Below are positions 50,489-58,314 of a stretch of 64,000 nucleotides of DNA, piece by piece. Source of the DNA: Stutzerimonas stutzeri TS44. Its GTDB lineage: Bacteria; Pseudomonadota; Gammaproteobacteria; Pseudomonadales; Pseudomonadaceae. The notes under the pieces were generated by a model. The model had not been told where the DNA came from. It did no database searches and saw nothing but the letters and a program-made list of their open reading frames with translations. A program made the position numbers and the translations under genes. The stretch is taken from positions 48,795 through 112,794 of the forward strand of contig AJXE01000014.1 of the NCBI GenBank assembly GCA_000263395.1. The letters run 5' to 3'. Position 1 is the stretch's first letter. Each line of letters begins with the position of its first letter.

Positions 50489-51187
50489 ATGCCTAAGAAT
50501 GCGATCCGGCTATCAGAAATAGTACCCGCTCACGCCAGCTTTCTTGGTGTAAGCCTAAAAGAAGCTGCCTACGATCTATACGAAAAATTTCAGCTTTTGA
50601 AATTTTGTAGCTATGTCCCTCTAAGCCCTTTGATTCCAGGAGATATATGCTGGCTAGGCGGCGTAGCTAGTGACCAAAAGTCAGCTCGGAAGCATGAGAT
50701 AGAGTTCAGTGCGCTAGAACGATATTTCAATGACTGGGACACTGACTCTCCTCAGAGCGAGTCAGGCTTTGAATGCTATTTCGACGTGTCTTTTGAGCGG
50801 GTCCCAGCTTCAGCCATTTACTTCTCGCGATCAGCGTTGGCCGGTTGGTTTGATGCTGCGGAAATTGGTCGCCCTGATTTTCTAGTTTGTGAGTGGCCTT
50901 CGGTAAATGCCAATAAGCACTCACGGCAACCCTCGAAGGACAAGCGAGAATTAAAGACCGCTAGGAAAATTATAAGCGCGGCATATGAGCTCTTGCATAC
51001 GGTGTCTCAAAGAGGATCAGCTCTCAGGGACAATGCGGCAAGGTTAAATATTCATGCCTCGCCCGGACTTAAGGCGAAAGCACTTAAAGAGCTGACTGAT
51101 TTGGCAGGCATTAATTTGAAGCTCAACGAAAAGACAATAGCTAAGTTCTTCCCCTCCGAAGATGAACTAGATGACCTTGAGGGCTAA
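50489..51187 (+). CDS. Unknown island gene (low GC)
   Basis: 232 residues, AT-richer than its surroundings. No signal peptide or helix that looks like membrane. N-terminal part MPKNAIRLSEIVPAHASFLG and SLKEAAYDLYEKFQ; central YFDVSFERVPASAIYFSRS; C-terminal helices KTARKIISAAYELLHTVSQ and KAKALKELTDLAGINLKL, ending EDELDDLEG. Could be a DNA-binding or immunity protein; I do not recognise it. The start at 50489 has GAAGG upstream. Between the integrase and the alpA gene. Confidence 0.7.
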   Translation: MPKNAIRLSEIVPAHASFLGVSLKEAAYDLYEKFQLLKFCSYVPLSPLIPGDICWLGGVASDQKSARKHEIEFSALERYFNDWDTDSPQSESGFECYFDVSFERVPASAIYFSRSALAGWFDAAEIGRPDFLVCEWPSVNANKHSRQPSKDKRELKTARKIISAAYELLHTVSQRGSALRDNAARLNIHASPGLKAKALKELTDLAGINLKLNEKTIAKFFPSEDELDDLEG

Positions 51188-51211
51188 GGGGGGGCAATAA
51201 CTCGTGATTTT

Positions 51212-51223
51212 TTCCAATTGGAA
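51212..51223. promoter_or_regulatory. Perfect 12-bp palindrome upstream of the AlpA gene
   Basis: TTCCAATTGGAA, 64 bp before the AlpA start, in a short AT-rich intergenic region. Position and symmetry suggest an operator, possibly for AlpA itself or for a phage-type repressor. Confidence 0.4.
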
Positions 51224-51287
51224 CACCTCGCGCTGAGTACGCCATTAAATCCCTAGCCATTCCAACAGGACTCATGGAGTTCCACGA

Positions 51288-51494
51288 ATGGCTCAGTCAT
51301 CTATTGCTCTGTTACGCCTGCCTGCTGTTTGCGCCCAGATTGGCCTGAGTAAATCGCAAGTCTACCGCCTCATCCGTAGTGGCGAATTCCCGGCTCCGGT
51401 GCGACTGGGCCCGAATTCGGTCGCCTGGCCTGTCGAGCATGTCCAGGCTTGGATCGCAGAAAAGATTCTCGTCTCAGCCGGGCAAATGCCTTGA
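51288..51494 (+). CDS. AlpA-family regulator/excisionase
   Basis: 68 residues, a MerR-like helix-turn-helix: LLRLPAVCAQIGLSKSQVYRLIRSGEFPAPVRLGP and SVAWPVEHVQAWIAEK give the typical AlpA arrangement (shown here in overlapping parts). AlpA activates the integrase of P4-type elements or acts as excisionase, consistent with the intact integrase upstream. It overlaps the next gene by 1 nt (TGATG), so the two are translationally coupled. Confidence 0.9.
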   Translation: MAQSSIALLRLPAVCAQIGLSKSQVYRLIRSGEFPAPVRLGPNSVAWPVEHVQAWIAEKILVSAGQMP

Positions 51495-52390
51495 TGAATC
51501 GTATTGAGGAGCGCATTTGGGAGATTCGTCGCGGGGTTGATAGCTCGGCCAAATCGACGCCGATAGCATCACCCGCGCGCCAGGAGAACTCTCGCGGAGG
51601 AAAGGGCAAAGTCACTTCCCAGAGCATGTTTTTGCCCGGTTTTGCCCTCGGGGCCTTTCCCAACCACCTCAACCGGTCGAGCCTGATCGCCCCGATAGCT
51701 CGCAATAAGCGGAAAGAACACTCGAAGACCAGGATGGTGACACGCCGAGATTGCGTCCTGGAGTACAGAGGAGAGCAGCTGGATGAGGCGGATGGGGACT
51801 TAATCATGGCGTTAATCGCGTTCGCCCAGCCGTTCCCGCTTGGCGACCCCGTTTTGCTGAATCGCAAACAACTGCTTAGGAAGATCAAGCGTGGAGTGAT
51901 CGGCAGCTCACAATACGAGTGGCTTTATCAAAGCATGAAGCGTTTACGCCAGGCCACTTTGTTCCTTGAGGCGCTCAAACCAGACGGGTCTACCCGATAC
52001 ACGGTGGGGATGATGGAGTCATTCAACATCCTGAAGAGCCTCAGCTATGACAACGAGACCTACTGCTACACGCTCGACCCGCATTGGATTCTGATGTTCG
52101 GAAATCGGGAGTACAGCCTGATTGACTGGGGAAAGCGTTTGCAGATCCGCCGCGGGCTAGACATGGCCAAAACGCTGCAGCGACTGATCGCCACATCCTC
52201 TGACCGAGTGCAACGTTACGCCCTTGAGGGGCTAAAAGCCCAAATGGCATATGGCGGACGCCTGAGAGACTTCCGTGACAGCCTTGGTCGAGCTGTATGC
52301 GAGCTGGAGCGTCTGGAGATCATTGCACGGGGCTGCATTCAGGACAGCAGCCGGGGCAAGCCACAGTTGGTTCTATGGCTGCCTCCCTAG
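51494..52390 (+). CDS. TrfA-like plasmid replication initiator
   Basis: 298 residues. A low-complexity N-terminus is followed by FLPGFALGAFPNHLNRSSLI, a segment SRD-like in IARNKRKEHSKTR, the initiator winged-helix domain YRGEQLDEADGDLIMALIAFAQ...LLNRKQLLRKIKRGVIGSSQYEWLYQSMKRL, and a second winged helix, as in TrfA of IncP plasmids. TrfA binds iterons to open the origin; four iterons start 14 bp past its stop. Translationally coupled to the AlpA gene. Indicates an island able to replicate. Confidence 0.8.
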   Translation: MNRIEERIWEIRRGVDSSAKSTPIASPARQENSRGGKGKVTSQSMFLPGFALGAFPNHLNRSSLIAPIARNKRKEHSKTRMVTRRDCVLEYRGEQLDEADGDLIMALIAFAQPFPLGDPVLLNRKQLLRKIKRGVIGSSQYEWLYQSMKRLRQATLFLEALKPDGSTRYTVGMMESFNILKSLSYDNETYCYTLDPHWILMFGNREYSLIDWGKRLQIRRGLDMAKTLQRLIATSSDRVQRYALEGLKAQMAYGGRLRDFRDSLGRAVCELERLEIIARGCIQDSSRGKPQLVLWLPP

Positions 52391-52535
52391 CGTTTTGACG
52401 CAGTGGCATAGCGCCGCGCTTCTGATGGCATAGCGTCGCTCCAGGGTGGCATAGCGTCGCGCAACAGTGGCATAGCATCGCAGGGAGCGCTTATAACAAT
52501 TTGATTTTATTAATAAAAAAAGAGAAAAACGGGCT
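52391..52535. other. Putative replication origin (iterons plus AT-rich stretch)
   Basis: Four iterons (52404-52481) are followed by an AT-rich stretch (about 52490-52530) of TTTATTAATAAAAAA type that could serve as the melting region. It directly follows the TrfA-like gene, as in iteron plasmids. No DnaA box has been confirmed. Confidence 0.65.
52404..52481 (+). repeat. Four iterons, consensus TGGCATAGCGTCGC
   Basis: Copies at 52404-52417, 52426-52439, 52447-52460 and 52468-52481, all in one orientation. Starts are 22, 21 and 21 bp apart, about two helical turns, so all face the same side. Copies 2 and 3 are exact; copy 1 has GCC and copy 4 ATC in place of GTC. Not a CRISPR (spacers too short). 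Confidence 0.9.
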
Positions 52536-52639
52536 ACTACCTTTTACCTACCTTACTTCTACGCACAGAGACTGTGGATAGTCTCTTCCTCCTTCGGCTC
52601 ACTTGCCCAAGACGCAATGAAAGGCCTCGAAGCATGCGG

Positions 52640-52858
52640 CTATTCGCGTCGAACCTTATCCAGCAAAGCCACCACCTGCTCTTCCGTCATGTCTGCAAGG
52701 GCAGCTACACCAGCACGCACAACATCCGAACGAGAGGCCCGGAATCCACGCGGAATCAGACTGAGGCGATCAATTTCCTCACTGATTTGGTCTGTCAGCG
52801 AGAAGGTGACGCGCTTAAAGACCGCTGCGCTCTGTGTTGGGGGATTCGGTTTGACCAT
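52640..52858 (-). CDS. Ribbon-helix-helix (CopG-type) regulator
   Basis: 72 residues: the ribbon KRVTFSLTDQISEEIDRLS, then helix-loop-helix GFRASRSDVVRAGVAALADMTEEQVVALL (parts). Such proteins act as antitoxins, partition/copy-control repressors or plasmid autoregulators. It reads toward the origin and away from a divergent operon; palindromic ACTTACGTAAGT sites lie in front of it, typical for RHH autoregulation. No toxin-like gene is adjacent on the same strand. Confidence 0.82.
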   Translation of the reverse strand: MVKPNPPTQSAAVFKRVTFSLTDQISEEIDRLSLIPRGFRASRSDVVRAGVAALADMTEEQVVALLDKVRRE

Positions 52859-52890
52859 AGTGTTGCCCCTGATTGTTATTTAAGAGCAGC

Positions 52891-52904
52891 AACTTACGTA
52901 AGTT
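52891..52904. promoter_or_regulatory. Palindromic operator AACTTACGTAAGTT
   Basis: A perfect 14-bp palindrome 33 bp upstream of the RHH start codon. The same CTTACGTAAG core occurs again at 53001-53010 near the divergent promoter, suggesting one repressor controls both. Confidence 0.7.
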
Positions 52905-52999
52905 AGGTGCGCTTTTCAACCTCTGAAGGCCCTAGCTCGGTTGATCGCACCGCGACAGACTGGCTTCAGGCCAAGCGGGCGGCATGTTGAAAACAATAC

Positions 53000-53039
53000 G
53001 CTTACGTAAGTTGCTTAAGTTAAGCGTATCGCATATGAT
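53000..53039 (+). promoter_or_regulatory. Divergent operon promoter with overlapping operator
   Basis: CTTACGTAAG at 53001-53010 and a related CTTAAGTTAAGC next to it form an operator overlapping the -35 TTGCTT (53011-53016); TATGAT (53034-53039) is 17 bp downstream. Transcription would run to the small gene at 53100. The operator resembles that of the RHH gene, so the RHH protein probably represses this promoter. Confidence 0.65.
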
Positions 53040-53099
53040 TCCTCCACAGCAGGGCGCGCCTTGTCTGCTCGCCGGAATCTGCCAGCCGGGAGGCGCGCC

Positions 53100-53315
53100 A
53101 TGGTTGTTGCTGAGTTCACACAGGATGCAGGGATCGTTGTTTCTAATGAGCTGCCAATCCTGGGTGAGGGTGAGTCGATCACTTTTCGTCGGTGCAGCTA
53201 CAGAGGTCAGGCCTCCTTGCTCATCGAGGTACTGAGTGATGGCCGGGTAGTGGATGCGATTGTCTTTCCGGGGCTGGTCGCCGGCCGGTTTCCGATAGAG
53301 CCGTCTCAGTTGTAG
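53100..53315 (+). CDS. Small unknown island protein
   Basis: 71 residues from an ATG with GGGAGG 8-10 bp upstream. Sequence MVVAEFTQDAGIVVSNELP then LGEGESITFRRCSYRGQASLLIEVLSDGR is beta-rich and looks like a small SH3/OB-like fold. No family recognised. First gene after the RHH-controlled promoter, followed 26 bp later by another small gene. Confidence 0.6.
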   Translation: MVVAEFTQDAGIVVSNELPILGEGESITFRRCSYRGQASLLIEVLSDGRVVDAIVFPGLVAGRFPIEPSQL

Positions 53316-53340
53316 GCGCGTTGGCAAAGTGGAGCGGGCA

Positions 53341-53709
53341 GTGGCTCTGAATTCGCAATTTCACGACATCTACCTGTCCATGCCGATGGAAGCCACCTTG
53401 CTGCCCGAGCTCCAAGGCCTTTCGTATTGGGGGCGGACAGTCCACGAGATTCTTCATGAGGTAAATCCGCGCCTCATGCACCGACTGGCGGAAGGCCAGA
53501 GGCTGCAGGCCTATATCGAGCGGAAGCAGGGCTATCTCCAGGTTGAGGCTGCTCGGCTTGAACGGCAGTGGCGGCGGCTAAACCCGCTGAGTGCTGATGC
53601 CGGCTATATGGCACGTGCCAGTTGGCAGCGGCACTGCAAGCTGGCTGTGCGGGAAGTGCTGATCGATGCGCTCGCCAAGAGTCTGACCAGCAGCAATGCA
53701 GACCTGTAG
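53341..53709 (+). CDS. Small helical island protein of unknown function
   Basis: 122 residues, start GTG with GGAG 8 bp upstream (an earlier GTG at 53329 is possible). Helical: LPELQGLSYWGRTVHEILHEVNPRL, LAEGQRLQAYIERKQGYLQ, and an Arg-rich QRHCKLAVREVLIDALAKSL end. The tandem-helix pattern, and YIERKQGYLQVEAARLERQW with heptads, suggest a coiled coil. No domain recognised. Same operon as the two neighbours. Confidence 0.62.
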   Translation: MALNSQFHDIYLSMPMEATLLPELQGLSYWGRTVHEILHEVNPRLMHRLAEGQRLQAYIERKQGYLQVEAARLERQWRRLNPLSADAGYMARASWQRHCKLAVREVLIDALAKSLTSSNADL

Positions 53710-53752
53710 GAATTGATCGTTCAAATCTACTGATGGCAAAGGAGTTGCGGCT

Positions 53753-54883
53753 ATGGCGGCAGTCAGGTCTTTCCTTGGGGCGGTTTGGTCGTATGGCGTT
53801 TCACTGCCGCTATACGTGATGTGGAGTCTGATTGTCAGCTCCGCGAGAGCGGCCTTCGATTTCGTGTACCCTCGTGGCTACCGGCCGTGCAATGAACTGG
53901 CGGATGCGTTCCTCGAGGAATGTGCCAATCGCCCCGCCGGGCAGTCCATCCGCCTGCCCTGGGTGGATAGCTCGGCAACCCACTCGCTGGTGATGAACAA
54001 CACGGGGCGCCTGCTCTCCTATGTGGCTATCGCCCGCGGCTGGTTTGGGGTGGCGGTGAAAAACTCCGGTACCCAGTACCAACCCAAGCGCACCTATCGC
54101 TACTACTACCGCCGCAGCCTGACCGGTAACTGGTTTGCCGAAATCTGGTCGGTGCCGAAGTCTGGCTTCATTGCTGCCGCGCTGGCCATTCCGTTCGTGG
54201 ACATGGCACGGGACGTGATGCGGGGGCGCACCTTCGTCAAGCAGGACTCCTTCTCCATTGGAGAGTGGGTACCGCTGCCTGGATATGAGGGGTTGATGCT
54301 GCTGATGGCCGGGTTGCTGCTGGTGATCTGCTTCCTGCCTCGTGCCATCCTGGGGCGAGGCACACACTTCGCGGCGATAGCGCCGATCAACGGCGGTGCC
54401 TTTGGTGGTTATGGCTGTGCCCAGGTCATCAACTGGACGGCGGCAATGGCGGGGCTTTCCTACCTGTGGCTGGCGATGGGCGCAGAGTGGGATGTGAGGG
54501 CAGTGGTGAGCTTCATCATCAGTGGCTTCTCGGCCTTCGCGAGCGAGTTCATGGCAAGCATGGTCGATCCGGGACCGCAGGTTCTGTTGATGATCCCCGT
54601 CGTGATTGCAGTGGGAATCCTGTTTGGCATGGCCTGGACGGTTATCCCGGCAGCGGCGTTCTGGTACGTCTCCCTGCGCTTTATTGCTGCGCGCAACGCC
54701 AAGGCACAGCTTGAGGCTCTGCCGTTCAACTCGACCCAGGCTGCCATGTACCTGGGCAGCGACTTCGAAAAGCTCGCCGAGCTGCGTGCGCCGCAGGTAA
54801 CTCTCGGCTACTGGGTATACATGGGCCTGATGGTCGGCATCATCCTCTATCCCATCCAGACCTGGGGGCGCTCGCTTTTCTGA
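53753..54883 (+). CDS. Multi-pass membrane protein of unknown function
   Basis: 376 residues with about seven hydrophobic segments (near 8-30, 137-155, 182-202, 222-240, 247-265, 277-315 and 350-368). Between the first and second lie polar stretches with C and Arg-rich YRYYYRRSLTG. No transporter motif recognised. The order (after the RHH-controlled small genes, before the R-M operon) makes it either part of the plasmid-like module or an unassigned defence/exclusion gene. I see no ATPase or secretion signature. Confidence 0.72.
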   Translation: MAAVRSFLGAVWSYGVSLPLYVMWSLIVSSARAAFDFVYPRGYRPCNELADAFLEECANRPAGQSIRLPWVDSSATHSLVMNNTGRLLSYVAIARGWFGVAVKNSGTQYQPKRTYRYYYRRSLTGNWFAEIWSVPKSGFIAAALAIPFVDMARDVMRGRTFVKQDSFSIGEWVPLPGYEGLMLLMAGLLLVICFLPRAILGRGTHFAAIAPINGGAFGGYGCAQVINWTAAMAGLSYLWLAMGAEWDVRAVVSFIISGFSAFASEFMASMVDPGPQVLLMIPVVIAVGILFGMAWTVIPAAAFWYVSLRFIAARNAKAQLEALPFNSTQAAMYLGSDFEKLAELRAPQVTLGYWVYMGLMVGIILYPIQTWGRSLF

Positions 54884-55084
54884 TTTCTCCGAACGCGCTA
54901 TGCGATGAATGCCTCACACAGTGGAGCTTTTATCGGGCCCACCGGCCAGGGAAATCAGCACCTTAGCCGGGCCCAGCTACTGGCCCGAAGCTATCCAACC
55001 GGTTAAGGTGCGGCATCGATCACACATAGCTCGCAGGGAAGTGTCGCGGTGCCGCCTTCCCCGCACCCGTGGAAGGAATATCGC

Positions 55085-57004
55085 GTGAACCAGCAGACTC
55101 TGGCCCCCTTTATCTGGAACATCGCGGACCTGTTGCTCGGAGCCTTCAAGCCCTCCGAGTACGGCCGCATCATCCTGCCGTTTACCGTGCTGCGTCGTTT
55201 GGAGTGTGTGCTGGAGCCGACCCGTGACAAGGTCCGCAGCCAGTACGAGGCGATGAAGGCCAGCGGCGTGGACATGGACCTGATCCTGCCGACCACAGCT
55301 GGCGCCACCTTCTATAACGTCTCGCAGTTTTCCCTCGGCTCGGTCGGCTCCACCAGCACTCGCGCCAACCTGGAAGACTATGTCGCCAAGTTCTCTGCCA
55401 ATGCCCGTCAGGTGTTCGAGCACTTTGCTTTTGACCGTTGGCTGGAGAAGCTTGAGAAAGCCAACCTTCTATATCTGGTGGCGCAGAAGTTTGCGACCGT
55501 TGACCTACACCCGGACAAGATCAGCAACCACGAAATGGGCCTGGTCTTCGAGCACCTGATCCGTAAGTTTGCCGAATCGTCCAACGACGATGCCGGACAG
55601 TTTTTTACCCCGCGTGATGTGGTTCGCCTGGCCACCACCCTAGTATTTGCGCCGGATCATCAAGCACTCAACGGCGAGGGCGTGGTGCGCACCGTGTACG
55701 ACTGCGCTGCCGGTACGGGAGGCTTTCTGTCCTCGGCGATCGAGCAGGTCTACGAGTGGAACCCCAATGCCCGCCTGGTGCCCTATGCCCAGGAACTGAA
55801 CCCGGAGACCTACGCCATCTCCGTGGCCGACAAGCTGATCCAGGGCTACGACACCCGCAACATCAAGCTCGGCAACACCCTGTCTGACGATCACCTGCCC
55901 CATGAGCAGTTCGACTACTGCCTGGCCAACCCGCCGTTCGGTGTGAAGTGGGAGAACGTGCAGAAACAGGTACAGGCCGAACACAGCCAGCAGGGCTTCG
56001 CCGGCCGTTTCGGTGCCGGCCTGCCGCGTGTGGGTGATGGCTCGTTGCTGTTCCTCATGCACCTGCTGTCCAAGCGCAAGCCTCTTGAACTGGGTGGCAG
56101 CCGCATAGGCATCGTGCTTTCCGGCTCGCCGCTGTTCAATGGTGGCGCCGGCTCGGGCGAGTCGGAGATTCGCCGCTGGATACTGGAGAACGACTGGCTG
56201 GAGGCAATCATCGCCCTGCCCAACGACCTGTTCTACAACACCGGCATCGGCACCTATATCTGGGTGCTGTCCAACCACAAGGACGCGCTGCGCAAGGGCA
56301 AGGTGCAGTTGATCGATGCCAGCGCCATGCATGCTCCGATGCGCAAGAGCCTCGGTAGCAAGCGCAAGTACCTGTCGGATGAGCAAGTCGCCGAAATCGC
56401 CAGGCTGCACGAGGCGTTCGAGGAAGACCCGAACTCGAAGATCTTTGCCACCACCGACTTCGGCTACCGCCGCATCACCGTCGAGCGCCCGCTGCGCCTG
56501 CGTTTCTCGGTCACTCCGGACAAGCTCACTGCTTACCAGACCATCAAGGGCGCCGATCAGGCCGAGGCCTTTGCTGGCGTGCAGGGCGACTTCGACAGCC
56601 TGCCGGCCTTCCTCAAGGCCGCCGGTATCAAAAAGCTTGGCAAGGGTGCGCTGAAGGCCGCACTGGCCTGCTTCGGCGAGCGCGACGCCAACGCCCAGCC
56701 GGTGCTGGACGACAAGGGCAATCAACAAGCCGACTCCGACCTGCGCGAGTTCGAGAACGTACCGCTTAAGGAAAGCATCGACGACTATTTCGCTCGCGAA
56801 GTGCTGCCCCATGTGCCGGATGCCTGGATCGATACCAGCAAGACCGATGCGAAAGACGGCCAGGTCGGCATCGTCGGTTATGAGATCAATTTCAACCGCT
56901 ACTTCTACGTCTACCAGCCACCGCGTGCGCTGGCCGAGATTGATGCTGACCTTAAGGCCGTGGAAGCCGAGATTGCCGCGCTGCTGGGTGAGGTCACGGC
57001 ATGA
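55085..57004 (+). CDS. hsdM: Type I restriction-modification DNA methyltransferase subunit (HsdM)
   Basis: 639 residues from a GTG with AAGGA upstream. N-terminal HsdM helical domain (FIWNIADLLLGAFKPSEYGRIILPF, in part), then GQFFTPRDVV (171-180), SAM motif DCAAGTGG (206-213) and catalytic NPPF (282-285), which together mark the N6-adenine methylase. The C-terminal extension is helical. Methylates adenine at the site chosen by HsdS. Stop overlaps hsdS start by 4 bp. Confidence 0.95.
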   Translation: MNQQTLAPFIWNIADLLLGAFKPSEYGRIILPFTVLRRLECVLEPTRDKVRSQYEAMKASGVDMDLILPTTAGATFYNVSQFSLGSVGSTSTRANLEDYVAKFSANARQVFEHFAFDRWLEKLEKANLLYLVAQKFATVDLHPDKISNHEMGLVFEHLIRKFAESSNDDAGQFFTPRDVVRLATTLVFAPDHQALNGEGVVRTVYDCAAGTGGFLSSAIEQVYEWNPNARLVPYAQELNPETYAISVADKLIQGYDTRNIKLGNTLSDDHLPHEQFDYCLANPPFGVKWENVQKQVQAEHSQQGFAGRFGAGLPRVGDGSLLFLMHLLSKRKPLELGGSRIGIVLSGSPLFNGGAGSGESEIRRWILENDWLEAIIALPNDLFYNTGIGTYIWVLSNHKDALRKGKVQLIDASAMHAPMRKSLGSKRKYLSDEQVAEIARLHEAFEEDPNSKIFATTDFGYRRITVERPLRLRFSVTPDKLTAYQTIKGADQAEAFAGVQGDFDSLPAFLKAAGIKKLGKGALKAALACFGERDANAQPVLDDKGNQQADSDLREFENVPLKESIDDYFAREVLPHVPDAWIDTSKTDAKDGQVGIVGYEINFNRYFYVYQPPRALAEIDADLKAVEAEIAALLGEVTA

Positions 57005-58314
57005 GCCATTACAAGCCGTATCCGGCGTATAAGGATTCCGGAGTGGAGTGGTTGGGGCGGGTGCCGGAGCATTGGGAAATTGTGCCTCTTAAGTACGAAG
57101 CAGAGTTCGTCAATGGTGCGGCTTTCAAGCCTGAGCAGTGGTCAGAGATTGGTACGCCCATCATCAGGATCGAAAACCTGAATGGCAGTCTCAACTTCAA
57201 CTGTTTTGATGGCGAGATGGATGCGCGTTACCACGTTGAACAGGGGGATCTGCTTTTCGGTTGGTCGGGCAACAGGGGAACCTCGTTCGGGCCATTTATC
57301 TGGCCGCACGCAGGCCGACACTACCTAAATCAGCACATTTTTCGGATTTGTAATTTCAAGTTCGACAAGGCGTGGTTCTACTGGAGTTTGAAGGCCGTTA
57401 CTGCGCATGTGGAAGACCAAGCGCATGGAATCATCGGTATGGTGCATATCACCAAGGGGGATTTAGGAGCGATCAAGATCGCTACGCCTGCGCTTGCTGA
57501 GCAGCAGGCAATCTCTGCCCACCTCGACCGCGAAACCGCCCGTATCGACGCGCTGATTGAAAAGAAAACCCGCTTTATCGAACTGCTGCGCGAAAAGCGC
57601 CAGGCGCTGATCACCCATACCGTCACCAAGGGCCTTGATCCTAATGTGAAGATGAAAGACTCCGGCTTGGAGTGGTTGGGAGAGGTGCCGGAGCATTGGG
57701 CTGTTAAACGCCTGAAGTTCATCGCCGTAGTCCAAACCGGTATCGCCAAAGGAAAAGATAACGCCGAAAAGGACACTGTTGTGGTCCCCTATCTGAGGGT
57801 GGCCAACGTGCAGGACGGCTATCTGGATCTGGATGAGGTCGCGACTATAGAGGTTTCAACCGCCGACCTGCCGCGTTATCTGCTGCAGCCTGGAGATGTG
57901 CTCATGAACGAAGGGGGCGACTTCGACAAGCTTGGGCGAGGTCATGTGTGGCATGGCGAGATAGAACCATGTATCCACCAAAATCATGTGTTTGCCGTTC
58001 GCCCGCATGGTGTCAGCTCTGAGTGGTTGAATACATTCACCAGTTCAGCTGCGGCCCAGTTCTACTTTATGGGGCGCTCTAAACAGAGCACAAATCTGGC
58101 GTCTATCTCCTCTAGCAACCTGATGGAACTTGCCGTTCCTCTTCCCAGCGAAGAAGAGCAGCGCCTCATCCTGGATGGATTGCATCGCCAAGCCTCTCAG
58201 GTTAATGCCTTGCTCGCGCAGACAGAACGCAGCATCGAACTCCTCAAAGAGCGCCGCTCAGCCCTGATCACCGCCGCCGTGACCGGCCAGATCGATCTGC
58301 GGGAGTCCGCATGA
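57001..58314 (+). CDS. hsdS: Type I specificity subunit (HsdS)
   Basis: 437 residues with two target-recognition domains (about 30-165 and 240-395) each led by the same phrase, KDSGVEWLGRVPEHW at 11-25 and KDSGLEWLGEVPEHW at 219-233. The central coiled coil (about 168-212) reads LAEQQAISAHLDRETARIDALIEKK in parts, and the C-terminal one ends RRSALITAAVTGQIDLRE. Each domain reads half of a bipartite DNA site. 4-bp overlaps on both sides. The sequence recognised cannot be predicted by eye. Confidence 0.95.
   Translation: MSHYKPYPAYKDSGVEWLGRVPEHWEIVPLKYEAEFVNGAAFKPEQWSEIGTPIIRIENLNGSLNFNCFDGEMDARYHVEQGDLLFGWSGNRGTSFGPFIWPHAGRHYLNQHIFRICNFKFDKAWFYWSLKAVTAHVEDQAHGIIGMVHITKGDLGAIKIATPALAEQQAISAHLDRETARIDALIEKKTRFIELLREKRQALITHTVTKGLDPNVKMKDSGLEWLGEVPEHWAVKRLKFIAVVQTGIAKGKDNAEKDTVVVPYLRVANVQDGYLDLDEVATIEVSTADLPRYLLQPGDVLMNEGGDFDKLGRGHVWHGEIEPCIHQNHVFAVRPHGVSSEWLNTFTSSAAAQFYFMGRSKQSTNLASISSSNLMELAVPLPSEEEQRLILDGLHRQASQVNALLAQTERSIELLKERRSALITAAVTGQIDLRESA

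Noticed and set aside
52404..52481. Repeat array as a CRISPR
   Set aside because: Spacers are only 7-8 bp between 14-bp units, no cas genes; it fits plasmid iterons.
52932..53327. A 131-codon minus-strand frame over the RHH-controlled promoter
   Set aside because: Covers operators and the start of a plus-strand gene with a strong ribosome site; no family features.
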